Shown: positions 8,272 to 16,439 of the stretch, in pieces
Position numbering within the stretch: position 1 is the first letter of the stretch
How the letters are laid out: each line of letters begins with the position of its first letter
Origin: Mucilaginibacter flavus
Lineage (GTDB): Bacteria > Bacteroidota > Bacteroidia > Sphingobacteriales > Sphingobacteriaceae
Direction of reading: 5' to 3'
Assembly (NCBI RefSeq): GCF_030409315.1
Contig: NZ_JAUFPS010000034.1
Location: 76,673 to 140,672 of the forward strand
Length of the DNA stretch: 64,000 nucleotides
Position numbers and translations under genes: made by a program
The notes under the pieces: model-generated
What the model saw: the letters and a program-made list of their open reading frames with translations, nothing else
The model's database searches: none
Told to the model about the DNA's origin: nothing

Positions 8272-8400
8272 TCCTTTATTCCCTGCACCTTTGGTTACCC
8301 CAAACGTTGGGCAGCCGCAGCCTTTGTGAAAAATGCCGCAGGAAGAAAAGCTTAAGAGTATAACCGCTCCTGCCAGGATTAAAAATTTACTTTTTTTCAT
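8230..8400 (-). CDS. Very small lipoprotein with repeat-derived C-terminus
   Basis: The ATG at 8400 gives a 56-residue lipoprotein: signal MKKSKFLILAGAV, lipobox SFSSC and a Cys/Gly-rich mature part (KGCGCPTFG). Small CGCPTFG-type lipoproteins are common in Bacteroidota. The last residues (about DMQISNAQMMS) are encoded by the GATGTGCAGATATGCAGATT repeat, so the natural C-terminus has probably been replaced. The start overlaps the 3' end of the vanZ-like gene by 14 bp, which indicates co-transcription. Confidence 0.6.
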   Translation of the reverse strand: MKKSKFLILAGAVILLSFSSCGIFHKGCGCPTFGVTKGAGNKGCADMQISNAQMMS

Positions 8401-8782
8401 TACCAATTGCGCCAATTGTAAACATTACACCAAAAATCCCCATACAGGTGCCCAAGGCATCGCAGAACAGGTCATTCCAATCTGCATCACGCCAGGTAAA
8501 TACCTTTAGCTGTAGTATTTCAATTAAGCCGCCATAAAAAATAGCTGCTATGGTTACTATAGCCAGCTGTTTATACGGAAAAGACGATGGCCTTTGTTGC
8601 CTTATAAAACCATTGCAACAAAAAACCGTAAGGGTAAAAAACAAGCCTGTGTGCGTAAGCTTATCAAACCCGGCAAAAAACATGGGGGACTCGCTTTCTG
8701 CTTTCAGGTCAACGGCGCAGATAATTAAAATAAATAAGGCCCACAAAATTGCGGGCCAGTAATATTTAAAAGTCGCTTTCAT
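8387..8782 (-). CDS. VanZ-like membrane protein
   Basis: This 131-residue protein has four predicted membrane helices and the VanZ-like pattern: AILWALFILIICAV, then FDKLTHTGLFFTLTVF, then FYGGLIEILQ and WNDLFCDALGTCMGI. The conserved acidic and aromatic positions (FDKLTH, GLIEILQ, DWNDLFCDALG) are present. Its function is not established in most bacteria; VanZ itself gives low teicoplanin resistance. It overlaps the last base of gcvH, a gene pair often seen in Bacteroidota. Confidence 0.85.
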   Translation of the reverse strand: MKATFKYYWPAILWALFILIICAVDLKAESESPMFFAGFDKLTHTGLFFTLTVFCCNGFIRQQRPSSFPYKQLAIVTIAAIFYGGLIEILQLKVFTWRDADWNDLFCDALGTCMGIFGVMFTIGAIGNEKK

Positions 8783-9162
8783 TAAGCGCCAACAACAGAT
8801 TTATAGTCATCTGCGGATAATAAGCCGTCAATTTGTGACAAATCGGCAATGCTGATTTTCACCATCCAGCCTTCGCCGTAAGGATCGGAGTTTACCAGGT
8901 CGGGCGCGTTGTTCAAAGCCGCGTTAATTTCGGTTACTGTACCGGTAACCGGCATAAACAGGTCTGACACTGTCTTCACAGCCTCAACCGTACCAAAAAC
9001 CTCGTCTTGGGCAACTTCTTTCCCTAAGGATGCAATATCTATGTAAACGATATCACCCAGCTCGCCTTGTGCAAATTCGGTAATGCCGATGGTAGCTTCA
9101 TTGCCTTCAACTTTTATCCACTCGTGGTCTTTGGTGTATTTTAATTCAGCGGGAAAATTCAT
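8782..9162 (-). CDS. gcvH: Glycine cleavage system H protein
   Basis: This 126-residue lipoyl carrier has the lipoylation site K63 in [12 protein letters not shown] and the start [16 protein letters not shown]. It shuttles the aminomethyl group between the P and T proteins of the glycine cleavage complex in the cytoplasm. The length is normal. It heads a three-gene unit with the VanZ-like and small lipoprotein genes; gcvP and gcvT are not in the window. Confidence 0.97.
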   Translation of the reverse strand: MNFPAELKYTKDHEWIKVEGNEATIGITEFAQGELGDIVYIDIASLGKEVAQDEVFGTVEAVKTVSDLFMPVTGTVTEINAALNNAPDLVNSDPYGEGWMVKISIADLSQIDGLLSADDYKSVVGA

Positions 9163-9182
9163 GTCAGTAAATTTAATGTGCT

Positions 9183-9212
9183 CAAAAATAATAAAACTTT
9201 AGGCTATCGCAA
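9183..9212 (-). promoter_or_regulatory. gcvH promoter
   Basis: On the minus strand a TTG (9210-9212) lies 19 bp before TATTTTTG (9183-9190), an exact TAnnTTTG -7 element. The predicted start is near 9176, about 14 bases ahead of the gcvH ATG. Confidence 0.6.
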
Positions 9213-9398
9213 TAATTAAAGATTTATTGAATGAACAATACCTTTTGTTGAAAAAACAGCTATCCTGTAAACTTCGATTTTTATTCATAAACAGCTAAAT
9301 ATAAGTAATAAACACGCCCATACTATTGATTTTAATATTGTGTTATTAACGGTTAATTTCCATAAACCGTTAAAAAACACTTATTTTGTAGTCTTTTA

Positions 9399-9971
9399 AT
9401 GACCAATTTTATTAAACCAGGCAAAACAGGCACATCAACAGATGAAGAACTGCTTAGCACATACCGCAAAAACGGCGATGTAGCAGCTTTAGGGGCACTA
9501 TACGAAAGATATATGCCACTGGTTTATGGCGTTTGTTTAAAATACCTGAAAGATGAAGACCTGGCCAAAGACGCGGTGATGGGTGTTTTTGAAGAACTGG
9601 TAGAAAAAGTTAAAAAGCACGATATCAGCATATTCAGAAATTGGCTGTATGTGCTTGGGCGCAACTATTGCTTAATGCAGTTAAGGGCAGGCAAAAAACT
9701 AACTGTGGTTAATTTAGATGATGTTGTGGAATTTACCCCGCTTTTGCATCATGAAGATAATAACCGCGAAGAGGCCTACGCAGCCTTAGAAAAATGCGTT
9801 GATAAACTGGCCGGCGCGCAAAAACAAAGCATCGACTTGTTTTATTTAAAAGAGAAGTGTTACAAGGAAATAGCCGATATAACCGGCTTTACCCTTAACG
9901 AAGTAAAAAGTTATATACAAAACGGCAAACGTAACCTTAAAATTTGCCTGGAGAAGAGCAGTGGAAACTAA
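9399..9971 (+). CDS. ECF-type RNA polymerase sigma factor
   Basis: This 190-residue protein has sigma region 2 at about residues 25-85 (LGALYERYMPLVYGVCLKYL, then DLAKDAVMGVFEELVEKV) and region 4 at about 125-180 (ALEKCVDKL, then CYKEIADITGFTLNEVKSYI). The split ECF layout fits the Bacteroidota sigma-70-like group. It overlaps the next gene by 11 bp, a membrane protein with an anti-sigma-like N-terminus. The pair is therefore probably a sigma factor and its membrane regulator. Confidence 0.92.
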   Translation: MTNFIKPGKTGTSTDEELLSTYRKNGDVAALGALYERYMPLVYGVCLKYLKDEDLAKDAVMGVFEELVEKVKKHDISIFRNWLYVLGRNYCLMQLRAGKKLTVVNLDDVVEFTPLLHHEDNNREEAYAALEKCVDKLAGAQKQSIDLFYLKEKCYKEIADITGFTLNEVKSYIQNGKRNLKICLEKSSGN

Positions 9972-11343
9972 AAAAGCCGACATATTGCAGATCAGGAAGT
10001 ACCTTAACGGGGAACTTGATGCCAAAGCTATGCACCGGCTTGAACGTGAAGCGCTCGATGATCCTTTTTTGATGGACGCGCTGGAAGGCTTTGAAACCGT
10101 GCCAACAAACCAGCAAGCTAACCTTGCAGATTTAAGCAGCCGTTTACAGCAACGTGTTGAGCCACCACAAAAGGGCCGCGTAATTGCCTGGCGAACATGG
10201 GTAGTAGCGGCATCTGTACTTTTGGTATTAACTATAGGCGGTTTGTGGTTAAAGAAAGCCGCTCCTGTTCAGGAAAACAAACAGCTGGCACTTAATAAAG
10301 ATAACGCGGTTGTTATCCCCGCCACACCCGATAATACCAAAGTTGAACTGAAGGATACGGGAGTTGCAAAACCACCGATAGCCCCTTCTGCTGCTTTATT
10401 AGCTAATAATACCCCCAAACATTTTGTAGTTAAACAGGCAGATAAATCTGTATATCAGCAGGAAATTTCGGCAAGCGATAATAAGAATGCCGAAGCGGTT
10501 AATGCCGATGAACTCAAAAAAATGGCTCAGTCGCCCCAACCTGCTGCGGAGTACAAGTCAGAAAATTCGGCATTAAGCGAGATCGTAGCCTTAAACTATA
10601 ATGATAAAAAAGCCGATACCCTGGCTATGCTGGCTAAAAAAGCACGGGAAAAAGCGGCGGCACCGCTGGAGTCAAAACTACAGGGTAAAGTGGAGGGCTT
10701 GACAACGATAACCTCGCGCGAATCAAACTCCGGTTATAGTTATAACAGCATCTCGGGCATTATCAGGGCCAAAGATGACGGAGCGCCGGTAATTGGAGCG
10801 GCCATCAGGATGCAGGGCACCAACAAAAGTACGGTTACCGATGCTAATGGCTATTTTGCCATGCCCGCTACTGCCGGCAAAAAAGCCACTTTAGAAATAG
10901 CTTCCATCGGCTATCAGCCCAAACAAATAAGCGCCAAAAGCGGCGACAGCTTAAAGGTAGAACTTAACCCCAATGGCGCGCTTAACGAGGTTGTGGCTGT
11001 TGGTTATGGCAGCAAAAAAAATAGTGAGGATGAACCTGCTTCCATCGTATCGGCACACCCGCAGGGCGGCATGAGCACGCTCAAAAAATACCTGCAAACC
11101 AACGCGGTATTGCCCGATGGCGACGTAGCCGGCACCGTAAGCGTTACCTTTACTGTTGCAAACGATGGTTCGCTAAGCGATTTCAAAATCAAGAAAAGCC
11201 TTAGCCCCGTAGCCGATCAAAAAGCTATCGACCTGATTAAAGCCGGCCCTACCTGGGTAGCCAACAGCAACGGCAATGCAGAACAGGTTACCGTGAAAGT
11301 AAAGTTTTTTAATAGAGTCAAGAATCAAGACGGAAGCCTTTGA
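9961..11343 (+). CDS. Membrane anti-sigma-like / carboxypeptidase-D-like / TonB-domain chimera
   Basis: This 460-residue protein starts with GTG and overlaps the sigma-factor gene. Residues 1-60 look like a zinc-less anti-sigma helix bundle (IRKYLNGELDAKAMHRLERE). A single membrane helix follows at about 78-97, then a long polar linker. A CarboxypepD_reg-like domain at about 263-340 (SGIIRAKDDGAPVIGAAI) leads into ALNEVVAVGYGSKK, a SusC plug-type signature. A TonB C-terminal domain is at about 375-455. The likely role is sensing or energising a SusC-type receptor and holding the sigma factor. The last residues (RVKNQ) lie in a dispersed repeat. Confidence 0.8.
   Translation: METKKADILQIRKYLNGELDAKAMHRLEREALDDPFLMDALEGFETVPTNQQANLADLSSRLQQRVEPPQKGRVIAWRTWVVAASVLLVLTIGGLWLKKAAPVQENKQLALNKDNAVVIPATPDNTKVELKDTGVAKPPIAPSAALLANNTPKHFVVKQADKSVYQQEISASDNKNAEAVNADELKKMAQSPQPAAEYKSENSALSEIVALNYNDKKADTLAMLAKKAREKAAAPLESKLQGKVEGLTTITSRESNSGYSYNSISGIIRAKDDGAPVIGAAIRMQGTNKSTVTDANGYFAMPATAGKKATLEIASIGYQPKQISAKSGDSLKVELNPNGALNEVVAVGYGSKKNSEDEPASIVSAHPQGGMSTLKKYLQTNAVLPDGDVAGTVSVTFTVANDGSLSDFKIKKSLSPVADQKAIDLIKAGPTWVANSNGNAEQVTVKVKFFNRVKNQDGSL
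11314..11330 (+). repeat. AGAGTCAAGAATCAAGA repeat inside a gene 3' end
   Basis: This 17-nt unit encodes RVKNQ near the C-terminus of the sigma-linked membrane protein. The identical unit occurs at 23503-23519, in the same reading frame, at the end of the PnuT-like gene. Confidence 0.75.
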
Positions 11344-11658
11344 TTATAAATACTCGCTCAATAAATTTCTGAGTATTTCGATCAACTCCGGGTCATTAAA
11401 CTGATAGTTGTCTTCAATATCAAGCACCACCAGCTTTTTACCGCTTAATCTAAAGCGTTGCTTTAGTATTTCTTTGTGGCGGCGTTCCATTACCAATATA
11501 ACATCGGCTTTATCAATCATCTTTTGATTTACGCGGATGCGGGCTTTATCACTTGTACCTGCCGAATAAGCATTATGTTCGGGATGATCTTTAAACAATA
11601 ACTCGGCCGTGAGGCTGCGCCATTGGTTTTTACTACAGATGAAAAGGAGATTGGCCAA
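11344..11658 (-). CDS. Short low-molecular-weight tyrosine phosphatase-like protein
   Basis: This 104-residue protein has the LMW-PTP P-loop at its start: C8-S-K-N-Q-W-R14-S, a CX5R motif after the strand MANLLFIC. A later NDPEL may supply the general-acid Asp. The usual length is about 150 residues, so this is a compact version seen in some bacteria. Its stop codon abuts the stop of the convergent sigma-linked gene with no spacer. The substrate is unknown; it may be a protein phosphotyrosine or a small phosphate ester. Confidence 0.7.
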   Translation of the reverse strand: MANLLFICSKNQWRSLTAELLFKDHPEHNAYSAGTSDKARIRVNQKMIDKADVILVMERRHKEILKQRFRLSGKKLVVLDIEDNYQFNDPELIEILRNLLSEYL

Positions 11659-11667
11659 ATGAGGTTA

Positions 11668-12546
11668 TTATTGTTTAGGGTGCCTTTTAGCCTGATCATC
11701 GGCAATTCTTTTCCAGGCTTCCATTGTTAATACAACAAGGTCGTTCTTTTTACAATCCCATATAGAAATATAGTTTTTTGACATGATGTAGTATTGATTC
11801 CAGGTAGTAAATTTTTCATATAACATCAGCGTGCAAATATCTGTCGCTGTTATAAAATCGCCTGTGGTTGGTAAATGTGAGTGCATTCCGGCCACCTCCC
11901 GTTTGGTGCTATCCTGAATACTGTTGTTATCTTGGGTGTTTTTATAATAAGCCGTTATAATATTTTTATGCAGCCGGTTTATTGTTGTTATTTGGTATTT
12001 ATCATCAAGGTTTACCAAGTAATCGTTTCCAAAAACCACTACCCCATTAACGCCTGGTCCGGTTAGTATATACACCTTTTTTTCCCCATTGGTAATTATG
12101 GGTATCGGGTTAAGCCTGGTATTTTTGTAATACTTAAAAATGGTATCGGTTCCCATTCGTTTGATTACGGCTGCCCTCATGGTAAACAGTTCTTTTTCGG
12201 CCTTAGTGAAGGTTCTTTTTGTGGTATCCAACGTATAATTCTCCGGCACAAAATCCTTTCCGAAGGAGGTAGTTCCAAGTACAAATGGATCATCGCCTTT
12301 AGAATAAAAAACATTGTTTAGACCTGTAGGGGTATCGTATGAAAGATAGCCACCAATTAATTCACGCTTATTTGCGCATTTAGCCAAAAAAATATCTGTC
12401 CCAAACCAGGATGCAAACTCTGATCGATACAGGGCCTTACCTTCGTTAACAATGCTATCTGTTATTCTTTGCGTATCTTTTTGCTGAGCAAAAGCATGGA
12501 ATACAAAAAGCATCGCCAATAATAAAACAACAATTCCTTTGTTCAT
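11668..12546 (-). CDS. Secreted protein of unknown function
   Basis: This 292-residue protein has a signal peptide ending VFHAFAQ. No full domain is recognised. The C-terminal part has GMHSHLPTTGDFITATD (about residues 223-239). This resembles a JAMM-type HxH...S/T-x-x-D metal motif, but with Leu after the second His and one extra residue of spacing. It lies 9 bp before the LMW-PTP-like gene and 9 bp after a DUF2007-like gene, so these three are probably co-transcribed. Confidence 0.6.
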   Translation of the reverse strand: MNKGIVVLLLAMLFVFHAFAQQKDTQRITDSIVNEGKALYRSEFASWFGTDIFLAKCANKRELIGGYLSYDTPTGLNNVFYSKGDDPFVLGTTSFGKDFVPENYTLDTTKRTFTKAEKELFTMRAAVIKRMGTDTIFKYYKNTRLNPIPIITNGEKKVYILTGPGVNGVVVFGNDYLVNLDDKYQITTINRLHKNIITAYYKNTQDNNSIQDSTKREVAGMHSHLPTTGDFITATDICTLMLYEKFTTWNQYYIMSKNYISIWDCKKNDLVVLTMEAWKRIADDQAKRHPKQ

Positions 12547-12555
12547 GCTCGTTTT

Positions 12556-13221
12556 TTAATTGCCTGTAAACACCTGCGAAATCCTGTAAACTACCACCAG
12601 CACCGTAACAGCTATGGCAATGTATAAAATCCATTTCCCTTGCTGCCTGTCACTTTCATTGTATGCGTATACCCGCTCGCCGTTGGGTAGTGTTTTTTTG
12701 AAGGTAACCAGGTACCAGCCTATAAATATACCCAAAGCACCACCCAGCAGGGCAAAAACGTATCCTACAATTATCCACCCGTTTTGCGGCGGCTCAGGCG
12801 TTTTTAGTGCCTTCAGGCGTTCGGCTTTAAGATCGGTCAGGATTTTTTCATTGATGTTAACGCCGCGTTCGGTTAATATTTTGCGGGCAAGCTGGTAATC
12901 AAAAGGGCTCCACTCATCGGCCTTAGCCAGCACCTCAATAAGCTCAGCATCGGTAAAATTAAATAAGTAATGATCTTTATCTGCATTGGTAGCATTCTCC
13001 AATTCGCTTTCGTTCAACAGGTTGGTTACGCGTTCAAAATCATCGGCTTTTATTTTTACTGAATATTGTTTAGTTAAATCATTATTCCTGAAACCGGGAT
13101 CAAAAGAATGATCGCTTTGCTCTGTTACGTAAGCAATGCCATTGGCATCCAACACTTCGGTTAGGGCATTGGCCAGGGCAACGTCATCAAACCGTTTAAA
13201 CAAAATAAATTCGGGTTCCAT
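12556..13221 (-). CDS. Membrane protein with DUF2007-like N-terminus
   Basis: This 221-residue protein starts with a signal-transducer-like ferredoxin-fold segment (FILFKRFDDVALANALTEVL, then GIAYVTEQ), as in DUF2007 proteins. A helical middle part follows, then two membrane helices at about residues 147-170 and 195-215. DUF2007 proteins have no firm function. The short gaps to the genes on both sides suggest an operon. Confidence 0.65.
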   Translation of the reverse strand: MEPEFILFKRFDDVALANALTEVLDANGIAYVTEQSDHSFDPGFRNNDLTKQYSVKIKADDFERVTNLLNESELENATNADKDHYLFNFTDAELIEVLAKADEWSPFDYQLARKILTERGVNINEKILTDLKAERLKALKTPEPPQNGWIIVGYVFALLGGALGIFIGWYLVTFKKTLPNGERVYAYNESDRQQGKWILYIAIAVTVLVVVYRISQVFTGN

Positions 13222-13248
13222 AAAGGAGTTTTAGGTTAGGTTAGTATA

Positions 13249-13755
13249 TCAGAGGGCATTTTTGGGTACCCAGGCCTGGCTTTTAATGAGCCATTTGCCG
13301 CTTACATACCTAAAAACAAAGGAAAAAGCTCCCTCCTCATTAAAAGGATCGCCGTTAATGGTACCGGTATATTCAACAGGGACCACCAGGTAGGCTACCT
13401 CTTCTGTTTGCTGAAAGATTTTGATCTTTTTTACACTCACAAAAAAGTCCCTTATCTTAAAATCTTTAACGGCTTTTTGTACCGAGTTTACCCACTGCAC
13501 ACCGGCCAGTTGCCCATTCCAGGAGTATGGTTCCTGCTCATCTGTCACCACGGCATTGGGGGCATACATATCGGTAACCTTGTCAATATCAAAAGTATAA
13601 GATGCTTTTAAAACGGTATTGATGGTTTGTAAAACTTCGGGCTTTACTTTTTTTACAGTATCCTCAACACTTAAACCTGCCGCAACAGCTTTTTGCCCGG
13701 TTATAAACATTAATAACAAGCCCATGCATATCACAGTTAACGTACCCTTCCTCAT
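13249..13755 (-). CDS. Secreted NTF2-like (SnoaL/DUF4440-type) protein
   Basis: The ATG at 13755 (MRKGTLTVICMG, 168 aa) is preferred to an upstream TTG. A signal peptide ends near KAVAA. The mature protein has an NTF2-like cone fold pattern: helix with VLKASYTFDIDKVTDMYAPNAV, and closing strands EGAFSFVFRYVSGKWLIKSQAW. This fold is used by many small enzymes and binding proteins; the role is unknown. Confidence 0.65.
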   Translation of the reverse strand: MRKGTLTVICMGLLLMFITGQKAVAAGLSVEDTVKKVKPEVLQTINTVLKASYTFDIDKVTDMYAPNAVVTDEQEPYSWNGQLAGVQWVNSVQKAVKDFKIRDFFVSVKKIKIFQQTEEVAYLVVPVEYTGTINGDPFNEEGAFSFVFRYVSGKWLIKSQAWVPKNAL

Positions 13756-13843
13756 GATATTCAATTATTGTATCTCATTTTATTGGCCATTGCGGTTATA
13801 AAGTTAAGCATCAATATGGTATTATACCAATAACAGCGATGTC

Positions 13844-15151
13844 TTATTTTCCTTTACTATTCATGTAATCAAGCGTTAAATTGCATAGCGCCTTTACGCC
13901 CAATGTAAAACCACTTTCATCAATATAAAAATCGGGCGTGTGATGCGATGGCGCTTTAAGTGGGTCGGCCCCTTTTGGCATGCCGCCTAAAAAGATAAAT
14001 AGTCCAGGCACTTTTTCTTGGTAAAAGCTAAAATCTTCGGCACCGGTAACTGGTGGTTTAAGCAACACATTGGCTGCGCCCGCAGTTTGCTGCAAAGTGG
14101 GCAACATTTTTTGTGTTAGCTCGGGATTATTAAAAGTTACCGGGTAATGGCTGCTGTATGGAATTTTCACTTCGGCAATCGCTCCCTGTGCTTCTGCGGT
14201 TTTTGTGGCTATCTGGGTAACGCGCTCAATCAACAGCTTTTCATCGGCAGCGGTAAAAGCACGTAGTGTACCCAGCATTTCTACCTTTTCGGGGATGATG
14301 TTTGAGCGGTTGCCTCCTTTTATAGAACCGATAGTAACCACTGCCGGGTTTTCGGTTACATTTACGTTGCGGCTTACTATAGTTTGCAGATTGTTAATGA
14401 TCTCGGCCGATACCACAACAGGGTCAACGCTCGACCATGGGTACGCGCCATGTGCAGATCGTCCTTTTACAATAATCTGCATATCATTAACACCGGCCAT
14501 TGTTCCACCCGGGCGGTAGGTTATTTTACCAACTTCGGTTTGTGAATTAATGTGCAGGCCAAATACTACGTCGACCTTGGGGTTTTCAAGCACGCCTTCC
14601 TTCACCATCTCTTCAGCGCCGCCTTTCTGTCCTGGCTCTACCCCCTCTTCCGCCGGTTGAAATATAAACTTCACAGTACCATGCAATTCGCTTTTCATTG
14701 ACGAAAGCACCTGGGCCACTCCCATCAGGATAGCCATGTGCGAATCATGCCCGCAGGCGTGCATTACACCTACTTCCTGCCCGTTATACGTGGTTTTTAC
14801 TTTTGATGCAAAAGGCACATCGGTTCGCTCAACCACGGGCAAGCCGTCCATATCTGCACGCAGGGCCACCACCGGGCCGGGCTTCCCTCCTTTTAAAATA
14901 CCCACCACACCGGTTGTAGCAATACCGGTTTGTACCTCAATCCCTAACGACTGTAAATGTTTGGCTATAATGCCCGATGTACGCACCTCATGGTTGCCCA
15001 GCTCGGGATGTTCATGAAAATCGCGTCGCCAGGCTATAACCTGGTTTTGCAGGGCATCGGCCTTACTGCTTACCTGCGCTTTTTGTGCCGAATTTTGCGC
15101 GAATGCCGGTATCGAAAAAAATAAAAAAACGGGGAGTAGGTGTGTTTTCAT
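13844..15151 (-). CDS. M20-family amidohydrolase (secreted)
   Basis: The ATG at 15151 starts a clean signal peptide (MKTHLLPVFLFFSIPAFAQ; 435 aa in total). M20D-type metal-binding motifs are present: RRDFHEHPELG, ADMDGLPV, ACGHDSHMAIL, PAEEG and GAEDFSFY. The lid domain lies between about residues 205 and 320. These enzymes hydrolyse N-acyl amino acids or amino-acid conjugates with two metal ions. The signal peptide puts it in the periplasm, where it could trim peptides or conjugates for uptake. Confidence 0.92.
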   Translation of the reverse strand: MKTHLLPVFLFFSIPAFAQNSAQKAQVSSKADALQNQVIAWRRDFHEHPELGNHEVRTSGIIAKHLQSLGIEVQTGIATTGVVGILKGGKPGPVVALRADMDGLPVVERTDVPFASKVKTTYNGQEVGVMHACGHDSHMAILMGVAQVLSSMKSELHGTVKFIFQPAEEGVEPGQKGGAEEMVKEGVLENPKVDVVFGLHINSQTEVGKITYRPGGTMAGVNDMQIIVKGRSAHGAYPWSSVDPVVVSAEIINNLQTIVSRNVNVTENPAVVTIGSIKGGNRSNIIPEKVEMLGTLRAFTAADEKLLIERVTQIATKTAEAQGAIAEVKIPYSSHYPVTFNNPELTQKMLPTLQQTAGAANVLLKPPVTGAEDFSFYQEKVPGLFIFLGGMPKGADPLKAPSHHTPDFYIDESGFTLGVKALCNLTLDYMNSKGK

Positions 15152-15258
15152 CCAGGGGCGTTTTTGAACAGTTAATATAAGCACAATACTTTGAAATAAA
15201 GCACCATACTTATTTTAAACAGCCCAAAGCCGAATGCAAAAGGCTAAAAGCCCTTTAA

Positions 15259-15720
15259 TTACTTAACCGCGATAACATCGATGTCAAAAACCAAGATGGA
15301 ATTTGCAGGTATTGGGCCGAGATTGGCAGAACCATAACCCAAAGCTGATGGCGCTATCAATAATATACTGCCCCCCGCCTTCACACGCGGAATACCTATT
15401 TGCCATGCCCTGACCAAATTGGATAGCGGACTGGAGAAACCATTGGCGGCATCAAATGGCGGGCCGCTAATAAGCTTACCCTTGTAATTTACAGTAACTG
15501 TTGAGTTTTCGGTTGCGTATGCACCTGTGCCTTCTTTTGTTACCTGGTAATATAAACCCGATGAATCCTTAACTGCTTTGATCAAAGGGTTGTTGGACAG
15601 AAAAATCGTGATGAGCGAGTCGTCCGTACGGGCTTGTTTTATAGCATCAACAGGCGGCGCTGTTTTGCAGGATGCCAAACCAATAATTGTAATAAATATT
15701 ATCAGTAATAAATTCTTCAT
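15259..15720 (-). CDS. FKBP-type peptidyl-prolyl isomerase lipoprotein, copy 1
   Basis: This 153-residue lipoprotein has lipidated Cys at 18 (GLASC). An FKBP domain covers about residues 55-152. The landmarks are VNYKGKL, PFDAA, RAWQIGIP, GYGSANLGPIPANSILVFDI. It probably catalyses proline isomerisation or acts as a chaperone, anchored to a membrane and facing the periplasm. It is the first of three paralogues (15259-16919). Confidence 0.85.
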   Translation of the reverse strand: MKNLLLIIFITIIGLASCKTAPPVDAIKQARTDDSLITIFLSNNPLIKAVKDSSGLYYQVTKEGTGAYATENSTVTVNYKGKLISGPPFDAANGFSSPLSNLVRAWQIGIPRVKAGGSILLIAPSALGYGSANLGPIPANSILVFDIDVIAVK

Positions 15721-15763
15721 CTTTCCTTTAAATCTCAGCTGCTAAAACTACAGAAATATAGCC

Positions 15764-15793
15764 ATAAAAAAGCCCGGAATGTTTATCCCGGGC
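15764..15793 (-). terminator. Intrinsic terminator after FKBP copy 2
   Basis: On the minus strand GCCCGGGATAAACATTCCGGGC folds into a 6-bp GC stem (15772-15793) followed by a run of six or more T. It lies 21 bp past the stop of the 15815-16294 gene. Confidence 0.8.
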
Positions 15794-15814
15794 ACGATAT
15801 TCTAAGCTTGGAAT

Positions 15815-16294
15815 TTACGCCCCGGGGGCTGCAGTATTGATATTAAACACCAATACAGAGTTGGCCGGGATTGTGCTTGTGCCAGATGTACCATATCCAT
15901 AAATTGATGGAATGAACATCAATACCTTTGAGCCTGTAGGCACATGGGGTAATACAATTTGCCATCCATAAATTAAAGTTCCTAATACGGCGCTAAAATC
16001 ATTATTGGTTTCAAACGAAGTTCCGTTAAGTAAACTGCCTGTATAGCTCACATGAATAGTAGAACTTAGGGTAGGATACGGGCCCGTACCCTGGCTGGTA
16101 ATTTGATAATAACAACCCAAGGTATCCTTAACGTTTGTTATTTCGGGATGAGCCGTTAAATAAGCCTGAATGGCGGCGTCATCGGTTTTAGCTTGTTGTA
16201 TAGCGTTTGATATTTCCGGGTCTGTTGATTTTGTGCACGACCAGAATGAGCAAACTGCTAAAGGAAGTAAAATTAAAAATATAATTTTTTTCAT
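15815..16294 (-). CDS. FKBP-type isomerase lipoprotein, copy 2
   Basis: This 159-residue lipoprotein has a Cys-ending signal (lipid Cys at 15 or 20). The FKBP domain runs VSYTGSL, SFETN, YGWQIVLP, GYGTSGTSTIPANSVLVFNI. The FKBP active-site Asp, FD in the other two copies, is Glu here (FETN), so isomerase activity may be altered. It has its own terminator on the minus strand, so it is probably transcribed separately from copy 1. Confidence 0.85.
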   Translation of the reverse strand: MKKIIFLILLPLAVCSFWSCTKSTDPEISNAIQQAKTDDAAIQAYLTAHPEITNVKDTLGCYYQITSQGTGPYPTLSSTIHVSYTGSLLNGTSFETNNDFSAVLGTLIYGWQIVLPHVPTGSKVLMFIPSIYGYGTSGTSTIPANSVLVFNINTAAPGA

Positions 16295-16339
16295 TTCTTA
16301 TAAGTCAGTGTTAACGTTAATAAATCAACCACACTAATT

Positions 16340-16368
16340 ACAAACCGATGGATTGATCATCGGTTTGT
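16340..16368. repeat. Perfect 11-bp stem-loop between FKBP genes
   Basis: The arms ACAAACCGATG and CATCGGTTTGT surround a 7-nt loop. There is no T-run, so a terminator role is weak. It may be a leader structure of FKBP copy 2 or a processing site. Confidence 0.5.
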
Positions 16369-16439
16369 GGTTGGTGATATAAATATACCGAAGCATAAGG
16401 TTTAAACACTCATAACGGTTTGCACCCGGCGGTGTATGG

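Noticed and set aside
9163-9398. Promoter of the ECF sigma-factor gene
   Set aside because: TTATTTTG at 9381-9388 only partly fits TAnnTTTG and no -33 element is found; not called.
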